NCBI GenBank assembly: GCA_035760645.1
Contig: DASTSO010000133.1
Location: forward strand, 1 to 16,990
From: DASSTY01 sp035760645
GTDB taxonomy: Bacteria; Gemmatimonadota; Gemmatimonadetes; Gemmatimonadales; GWC2-71-9
DNA length: 16,990 nt
Reading direction: 5' to 3'
The translations under genes and the position numbers were made by a program. The notes beneath the pieces are model-generated. The model was given only the letters and a program-made list of their open reading frames with translations. It searched no databases and was not told the origin of the DNA. Within the stretch, counting starts at the first letter, position 1. Each line of letters opens with the position of its first letter. Positions 13,291 through 16,990 of this stretch are shown one piece after another.

Positions 13291-13304
13291 CTGCCCGGCG
13301 CCGG

Positions 13305-13805
13305 GTGCAAAGGCGCGCGCTTCTCGCGCTCCCGCTTGGCGTTGCCCTGCTCGCCACCCTCGCCGCGGCCGCGCCCGCCCGCGCCCAGGGCGCGTCGCCG
13401 CGCCCGGCGTCCCCGCGCCAGGCGCCCACCCGTCGCGCCCCGCCCGCTCGCCCTTCCGTCCGTACCGTCGAGATCGTCCTCCGCGAGATCACTCCGCGCG
13501 AGACCTACCGCTTCGAGCCCGCCGAGGTGGTCGTGCGCCCCGGCGACCGGCTGCGCTTCCGCGTGGCGAGCGGCCGCACCCACGAGGTGGTCTTCCGCGG
13601 CGAGCAGTGGAGCGAGCGCGTGCGCGCCGCCTGGAATGCCGCGCTCCCCGACCGCATGGGCGACCTCACGAGCCCGCTCCTCGTCCTGGGCGACCGCCCC
13701 TACGACGTCGTCGTACCCGATGTCCCGCCCGGGCGCTATGAGTTCTTCTGCCTCCCCAAGCTCGCCTTCACCATGGAAGGGGCGATCCGCGTCCAGGCCC
13801 GCTGA
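13305..13805 (+). CDS. exported cupredoxin-like protein with incomplete copper site
   Basis: I prefer the GTG at 13305. It gives a compact signal peptide (QRRALLALPLGVALLATLAAAAPARAQ) and leaves 72 bp for a divergent promoter; the ATG at 13257 would leave 24 bp and put the AT island inside the gene. After a Pro/Arg linker (to ~residue 45), the domain reads VEIVLREITPRETYRFEP, VVVRPGDRLRFRVASGRTHEVVF, a helical insert with ERVRAAWNAALPDRMGD, and YEFFCLPKLAFTMEGAIRV. This is the plastocyanin/cupredoxin plan with H93, C149 and M157 in ligand positions, but the second His (C-x2-H-x4-M) is Lys152. Blue-copper function is therefore doubtful; a structural or non-copper role is possible. Confidence 0.75.
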   Translation: MQRRALLALPLGVALLATLAAAAPARAQGASPRPASPRQAPTRRAPPARPSVRTVEIVLREITPRETYRFEPAEVVVRPGDRLRFRVASGRTHEVVFRGEQWSERVRAAWNAALPDRMGDLTSPLLVLGDRPYDVVVPDVPPGRYEFFCLPKLAFTMEGAIRVQAR

Positions 13806-13874
13806 GCCGCCCCCGAAGGCAGGGTAGGACTCGGCGCTACTACGCGTTTAGGTGCCGCTCCCATCGGCAGTTGC

Positions 13875-13903
13875 TTGACGTAGCTCTGCCGACGTGATAC
13901 GTT
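13875..13903 (+). promoter_or_regulatory. sigma-70-like promoter
   Basis: TTGACG (13875-13880, five of six to TTGACA) and TACGTT (13898-13903) are separated by exactly 17 bp. Transcription would start near 13910, 57 nt before the GTG at 13968. This also rules out the TTG at 13902, which lies within the -10. Confidence 0.5.
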
Positions 13904-13967
13904 GCCGCCATCTCGGCCAGTCATTCTGGCTGGCTTCTCGCGCGAACAGTTCGGCCCAGGAGGCGGA

Positions 13968-14687
13968 GTGTTCTCGGAACTCGGCGGCTCGCAGATCTCA
14001 TCCCTGCTGGAGACGCTGCCGGGCATCGCGAACGTCTTGCGAAGCCCGGTGGCTGATGCGCTGATCAACACGATCCGCTCGGCCGCCGGCCTGTCGGCCT
14101 TCAACCCGGCCGACGCCGAGGAGCTCGTCAAGTACGCCACCCGCCGCGGCCTGCTCGGCAACGACGAGGGCGAGCGGGTGCTGGCCGAAGTCGGCGGCCT
14201 CGGCGAGCGCCGGCCGATCGAGAAGGCGGCCGATCGCAACCCGCCGCCGCCGCCGCCGGCGGCGCCCGAGCCCGAGCGTCCCCGCGCCGAGGCCCGCCCC
14301 GCCGCCGAGCCGAGCCGCGCGACGGCGGCACCCGCCGCACCGGAAGCCCGCCCGGCGGCGAAGCCCGCCGCCAAGCCGGCCCCGAAGCCCGTGGCGAAGC
14401 CCGCCGCCAAGGCCCCGGCCGTGAAGGCCCCGGCCCCCAAGCCCCAGGCCAAGTCCCAGGCCAAGCCTGCGGCGAAGGCGCCCGCCCGCAAGCCGGCCGA
14501 ACCCGCCCGGCCCGCCTCGCGCCCGGCGGCGAAGACCACGGTCAAGTCCGCCGCCAAGGCTCCGGCGAGGAACGGCAAGGCGGCCCCGGCGAAGTCGGCC
14601 GCGAAGAAGGCCGCCCGGCCCGCCGCCGGCCGGAAGGTCGAGGCCAAGCCGGCGAAGAAGGCCGCGAAGCCCGCCCGGAAGCGCTAG
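13968..14687 (+). CDS. protein with histone-H1-like Lys/Ala/Pro tail
   Basis: 239 residues from GTG 13968, which follows AGGAGG by 4 nt, the best ribosome site in the window. Residues 1-75 are a compact helical domain (VFSELGGSQISSLLETLPGI, ADALINTIRSAAGLSAF, PADAEELVKYATRRGLLG). From ~92 the chain is low complexity: a PPPPPP run, then about 130 residues of Ala/Lys/Pro built from KPAAKPA, APKP and KSAAKAPA units, ending KKAAKPARKR. Such tails occur in histone-H1-like proteins, AlgP-type regulators and PhaF-type granule/nucleoid proteins. DNA or polyanion binding is the natural inference. I do not recognise the N-terminal domain. A strong intrinsic terminator follows. Confidence 0.75.
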   Translation: MFSELGGSQISSLLETLPGIANVLRSPVADALINTIRSAAGLSAFNPADAEELVKYATRRGLLGNDEGERVLAEVGGLGERRPIEKAADRNPPPPPPAAPEPERPRAEARPAAEPSRATAAPAAPEARPAAKPAAKPAPKPVAKPAAKAPAVKAPAPKPQAKSQAKPAAKAPARKPAEPARPASRPAAKTTVKSAAKAPARNGKAAPAKSAAKKAARPAAGRKVEAKPAKKAAKPARKR

Positions 14688-14711
14688 ACCGGGCCGCAGA
14701 CATCCGCAGGA

Positions 14712-14753
14712 AAACGCCGAGGGCGCCCGCATCAGCGGGCGCCCTCGGCGTTT
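14712..14753. terminator. strong bidirectional intrinsic terminator
   Basis: A 16-bp perfect GC stem (14715-14730 with 14735-14750, loop ATCA) is extended by AAA/TTT at its base. The A-run on the left serves as a T-run for the minus strand. It lies between the convergent stops at 14687 and 14775 and suits both genes. Confidence 0.85.
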
Positions 14754-14774
14754 CGGGGCAGGCCGGGGCCGGGC

Positions 14775-14945
14775 TCAGCGCTCGCCGCGCGGCCCGCGCA
14801 CCACTTCGCGTACCGCGTCACGCACCGCCGCGCGTGCACGGGCCCACTCGGCCGGCGTCGTGAGGAAGAGATAACCGAGCAGCATGCCGCCCATGTACAC
14901 GGCCGTCTGGAGGACCGGCGAGGGGTCCAGGAGGGAATCCATCAT
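14775..14945 (-). CDS. 56-residue single-span membrane peptide
   Basis: Open from tandem ATG codons (14943-14945 and 14940-14942) to TGA at 14775-14777. The sequence MMDSLLDPSPVLQTAVYMGG is followed by the hydrophobic MLLGYLFLTT, then an amphipathic basic helix (EWARARAAVRDAVREVVRGP). The hydrophobic span VLQTAVYMGGMLLGYLFLTT is about 20 residues, enough for one helix. No Shine-Dalgarno is visible. It ends just before the shared terminator, which supports a real transcript. No family recognised. Confidence 0.5.
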   Translation of the reverse strand: MMDSLLDPSPVLQTAVYMGGMLLGYLFLTTPAEWARARAAVRDAVREVVRGPRGER

Positions 14946-15021
14946 GCGTTGTCGCGGTGTGAGCGGTGTGAAGTGAACGCGAGGCGTCGGGCACCTCGAA
15001 CGAGGCTCTCAAGAAACAACG

Positions 15022-15061
15022 GACGCGACGGCCCTGCAACCCTGACGCGATGGTGACGCGA
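15022..15061. promoter_or_regulatory. helically phased GACGCGA direct repeats
   Basis: GACGCGA occurs at 15022-15028, 15044-15050 and 15055-15061, with offsets of 22 and 11 bp, about two and one turns of DNA. The last two copies extend to TGACGCGAT. They lie in the 220-bp gap 14946-15165 between divergent genes, where an operator is plausible. The same gap also has GTTTCA (15087-15092) and TGAAAC (15108-15113) as an inverted pair. Confidence 0.35.
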
Positions 15062-15165
15062 TACTGGGATCTTGGTCGGGGTGGATGTTTCAGCTTTGGA
15101 TTCAGAGTGAAACGTCCTGGGGGCGGGCTCCGTAGGGAGACCACGCACCCGGACGGGAGGTCGAG

Positions 15166-15732
15166 ATGAACGAAGCCCTGCGTACGAGCCACGCCATCCC
15201 CGCCGCGGTCGACGCCGCCATCGACGAGGCGAACGTCGCCCACCGGCACGAGACCTGGTACGCGCTGCGCGACGCCATGCGCGAGCTGCGCGCGCTGGGC
15301 CTGGTGGCCCCGCCCGAGCGCCCGGTGGCGGCGCTGCGTGTCGTCGAATACGAGACGACGCTGCGCCCCTACGGCACCATCCTCCTCGCCTTCGCCGACC
15401 GGCTGGTCGCCGTGCGCCAGCTCGAGCAGATGCGCGGGCTGGAGCGCGTGCGCGGCCTGCCGCTGGGCGGGGAGATCGACGTGACCATCGTCCCGCTCAC
15501 CGAAGTGACCGGGCTCCGGGCGCGCCGCCCCTTCCTCGGCGCCGCCCTCACCCTCGTGCTCGCCACCCGGCAGGGCCGCCGCTGCGCCTGGACGGTCCCC
15601 GACGATCAGCGCGGCGCCGTGCTCGAGCACTTCCTCCACGTCGCCCGCGCCGCGCTGCCGGCCCCGTCCGCCCCCCGGGCCCGCCGCCCGGGGTTCTACC
15701 CGAGCCGGATCCCGGGGCCGCGGGCAGCCTAG
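15166..15732 (+). CDS. 188-residue protein, possible PH-like fold
   Basis: ATG at 15166 behind GGGAGG with 5-nt spacing, an unambiguous start. Residues 1-45 are helical (VDAAIDEANVAHRHETWYAL). Residues ~50-165 alternate strands (RVVEYETTLRPYGTILLAFADRLVAVRQ, EIDVTIVPLTEVTGLRAR, LGAALTLVLATRQGRRCAWTV) and end in a helix (DDQRGAVLEHFLHVARAAL). Seven or so strands capped by one helix, with a W-x-V-P before it, is the layout of bacterial PH-like domains, but this is a fold guess and no specific family is recognised. No signal peptide or membrane segment is seen. The Pro/Arg tail is probably disordered. A 19-bp hairpin follows the stop. Confidence 0.7.
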   Translation: MNEALRTSHAIPAAVDAAIDEANVAHRHETWYALRDAMRELRALGLVAPPERPVAALRVVEYETTLRPYGTILLAFADRLVAVRQLEQMRGLERVRGLPLGGEIDVTIVPLTEVTGLRARRPFLGAALTLVLATRQGRRCAWTVPDDQRGAVLEHFLHVARAALPAPSAPRARRPGFYPSRIPGPRAA

Positions 15733-15737
15733 AAAGG

Positions 15738-15780
15738 CGACGGCGGTCGAGGGCGGCGTGACCGCCCTCGACCGCCGTCG
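15738..15780. terminator. 19-bp hairpin between convergent genes
   Basis: 15738-15756 pairs without mismatch with 15762-15780 around the loop CGTGA. It lies 5 nt past the stop at 15732 and 29 nt from the chemotaxis gene stop at 15810. Its right arm is made of the first two of four tandem 10-bp repeats. There is no T-run. Confidence 0.7.
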
Positions 15781-15800
15781 ACCGCCGTCGACCGCCCTCG
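15761..15800 (+). repeat. tandem decamer ACCGCC(C/G)TCG, four copies
   Basis: The four units at 15761, 15771, 15781 and 15791 are ACCGCCCTCG, ACCGCCGTCG, ACCGCCGTCG and ACCGCCCTCG. The first two form the right arm of the adjoining hairpin. A related but decayed series (ACCGCCGTCG, ACCGTCCGCG, ACCGCCTGTG) follows another stop codon at 5391-5420. Confidence 0.85.
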
Positions 15801-15809
15801 GCCGTCCGA

Positions 15810-16990
15810 TCAGGCCGTCTTGAAATCCTGCATCAGCGAGGTCAGCCGCATGGCGCCCTGGAGGAGCTCGCCGGCGCTGGCCGCCATCTCCTCGGTCGAG
15901 GCGCTCTGCTCCTCGGCCGCCGCCGTGACCTGCTGGCTCGCGCTGGCGTGCTCGTTGGCGGCGCCCGCGACCTCGACCGTCTTCTGCGCGAGCTGGTCGA
16001 CGATGCGCTGATTCTGCTCCGCCTCGCGCATCACCTCGCCGGCGGCGCCGTGCACCACGCCGACCGCGTTGGCGATGTCCTCGAGCGCGCTCACCGTCGA
16101 GCTCGCCACCGTCTCGATGCCGCTCACCTTGGCGCTGCCCACCTCCATCGTGGCGCTCACCTCGCGCACCTGGCGGTGGATGTACTCCACGGTCTTCGTC
16201 ACCTCTTCCGCGGCGCGCGCGCTCGAGTCGGCGAGGCGGCGCACCTCCTCGGCCACGACCGCGAAGCCGCGGCCGTGCTCGCCGGCGCGCGCGGCCTCGA
16301 TGGCGGCGTTGAGCGCGAGGAGGTTCGTCTGGCGGGCGAATCCGGAGATCGTCTCCACGAAGCGGCCGATGCGGGTTGCGGCCGACTCCAGCTCGCGGAC
16401 CTCGCCGGTGGAGGCCCGCACGACGCCCTGCACCTCCAGCAGCGTGGAGAGCGCCTCCGTCACCCCGGCACGGCTCTCGGCGGCGACCTCGCGGATCTGG
16501 CCGCCGAGCGCGCAGACCTCGGCCGAGGCGGCGGCGATCCCCTCGGCGCGGCGGCCCATCTCCTCCAGCGACGCGACGGTGGACTGCAGGCCGAGCGACT
16601 GGCGCTCCGCGCCGTGGGTGATCTCCACCATCGCCGTCGCCACCTCCCCGCTGGAGGCGGCGACCTCCTCGCTGATGCCGGAGAGGTCGAACGCCGACGA
16701 CTGGACCTGCTCGGCGATCACCACCGTCTCGCGGACGAGCGTCTGCAGCCAGTCGGCCATGGAGTTGAAGGCGCCGGCGAGGGTGGAGAACTCCCGGAGC
16801 TTCCCCTCGTCGAGGCGGATGGCGAGGTTGCCGGTGCCGAGCTCCTCGGCGGCGTGGACGAGCCGGCCGAGCGGGAGGTCGATCCCGCGCACGGCCGCGT
16901 ACATGATCCAGGTGCCGAAGAGGAGCGCGAGGGCGAGGACGGCGAGGAGCAGCTCCTGGCGCTCCCGGCCGGTGCGCTGCAGCTCGGAGG
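15810..16990 (-). CDS. methyl-accepting chemotaxis protein, N-terminus outside window
   Basis: The frame runs open through the window edge. The Met at 16904 is internal to a membrane helix, not the start. Reading from the edge: a short polar stretch (SELQRTGRERQE), the membrane segment LLLAVLALALLFGTWIMYAAV, then a HAMP domain (RGIDLPLGRLVHAAEELGTG to FNSMADWLQTLV), then a long coiled coil. The signalling tip GFARQTNLLALNAAIEAARAGEHGRGFAVVAEEVRRLAD is the highly conserved CheA/CheW-binding hairpin. EEQSASTEEMAASA near the end carries Glu/Gln sites of the methylation-helix type. It lacks a C-terminal NWETF-like pentapeptide, ending LTSLMQDFKTA. The sensor domain lies outside, so the ligand is unknown. 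Confidence 0.95.
   Translation of the reverse strand, partial: SELQRTGRERQELLLAVLALALLFGTWIMYAAVRGIDLPLGRLVHAAEELGTGNLAIRLDEGKLREFSTLAGAFNSMADWLQTLVRETVVIAEQVQSSAFDLSGISEEVAASSGEVATAMVEITHGAERQSLGLQSTVASLEEMGRRAEGIAAASAEVCALGGQIREVAAESRAGVTEALSTLLEVQGVVRASTGEVRELESAATRIGRFVETISGFARQTNLLALNAAIEAARAGEHGRGFAVVAEEVRRLADSSARAAEEVTKTVEYIHRQVREVSATMEVGSAKVSGIETVASSTVSALEDIANAVGVVHGAAGEVMREAEQNQRIVDQLAQKTVEVAGAANEHASASQQVTAAAEEQSASTEEMAASAGELLQGAMRLTSLMQDFKTA

Noticed and set aside
13257..13304. ATG start at 13257 for the cupredoxin-like gene
   Set aside because: It would leave only 24 bp between divergent genes and put the AT-rich promoter island within the coding region. It is not excluded.
13902..13967. 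TTG start at 13902 for the H1-tailed protein
   Set aside because: It lies within the -10 of the best promoter. GTG at 13968 has AGGAGG in front.
14342..14690. Lys/Ala codon repeats of the H1-like tail as a DNA repeat element
   Set aside because: The repetition is at the amino-acid level with irregular DNA units, and is explained by the protein tail.
16902..16904. ATG at 16904 as the start of the chemotaxis protein
   Set aside because: The frame stays open to the window edge, and this Met lies within the membrane helix preceding the HAMP domain.

Overview
The window is about 17 kb of very GC-rich bacterial chromosome. It is densely coding and has a strong G/C bias at third codon positions, which produces many long spurious frames on the opposite strand. 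Several features suggest a Gram-negative didermic soil or freshwater lineage, most plausibly Gemmatimonadota: many short exported lipoproteins, a TolB-like propeller lipoprotein, an M14 carboxypeptidase, two adjacent signal peptidases, alanine/arginine-rich proteins, and starts that often lack a Shine-Dalgarno. The phylum is an inference from style and content; no marker gene here proves it.

Layout. 1-2427: the 3' end of a TPR protein, a helical lipoprotein, a convergent exported beta-sandwich protein, a 59-residue membrane peptide, and a 118-residue helical protein resembling a histidine phosphotransfer domain that has lost its histidine. 2596-5903: a large secreted gluzincin-like metalloprotein (HEWQH plus EGFAEW), a lipoprotein and a small unknown protein. 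5927-8046: an M14 metallocarboxypeptidase in an operon with a BCP-type peroxiredoxin. 8167-9949, minus strand: a 1-Cys peroxiredoxin followed by a YihY/BrkB membrane protein. 10220-12833: an apparent operon of a TolB-like lipoprotein (probable ATT start behind a structured leader) and two tandem overlapping lepB paralogues. 12975-13805: a divergent zinc-ribbon protein and a cupredoxin-like protein. 13968-15732: a protein with a histone-H1-like Lys/Ala/Pro tail, a 56-residue membrane peptide and a possible PH-fold protein. 15810-end: a methyl-accepting chemotaxis protein cut by the window edge.

The gene content is mostly envelope housekeeping: protein export and processing, peptide turnover, thiol-based peroxide defence and sensing. 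The most unusual feature is not a gene. At 8024-8170 and 12838-12978, two convergent gene pairs are separated by inverted arrays of a 7-bp unit, CTAGGG(A/G). Each array is G-rich in the transcript of the gene that runs into it. The arrays supply the TAG stop codon of three of the four flanking genes, place TAG in all frames on both strands, and have the spacing of telomere-like G-quadruplex DNA. The starts of two genes also have a -10-like hexamer ending exactly 7 nt before the ATG, which suggests leaderless transcripts. Intergenic stretches are short (the longest is about 270 bp, 9950-10219), and I saw no tRNA, rRNA, insertion sequence or CRISPR array.
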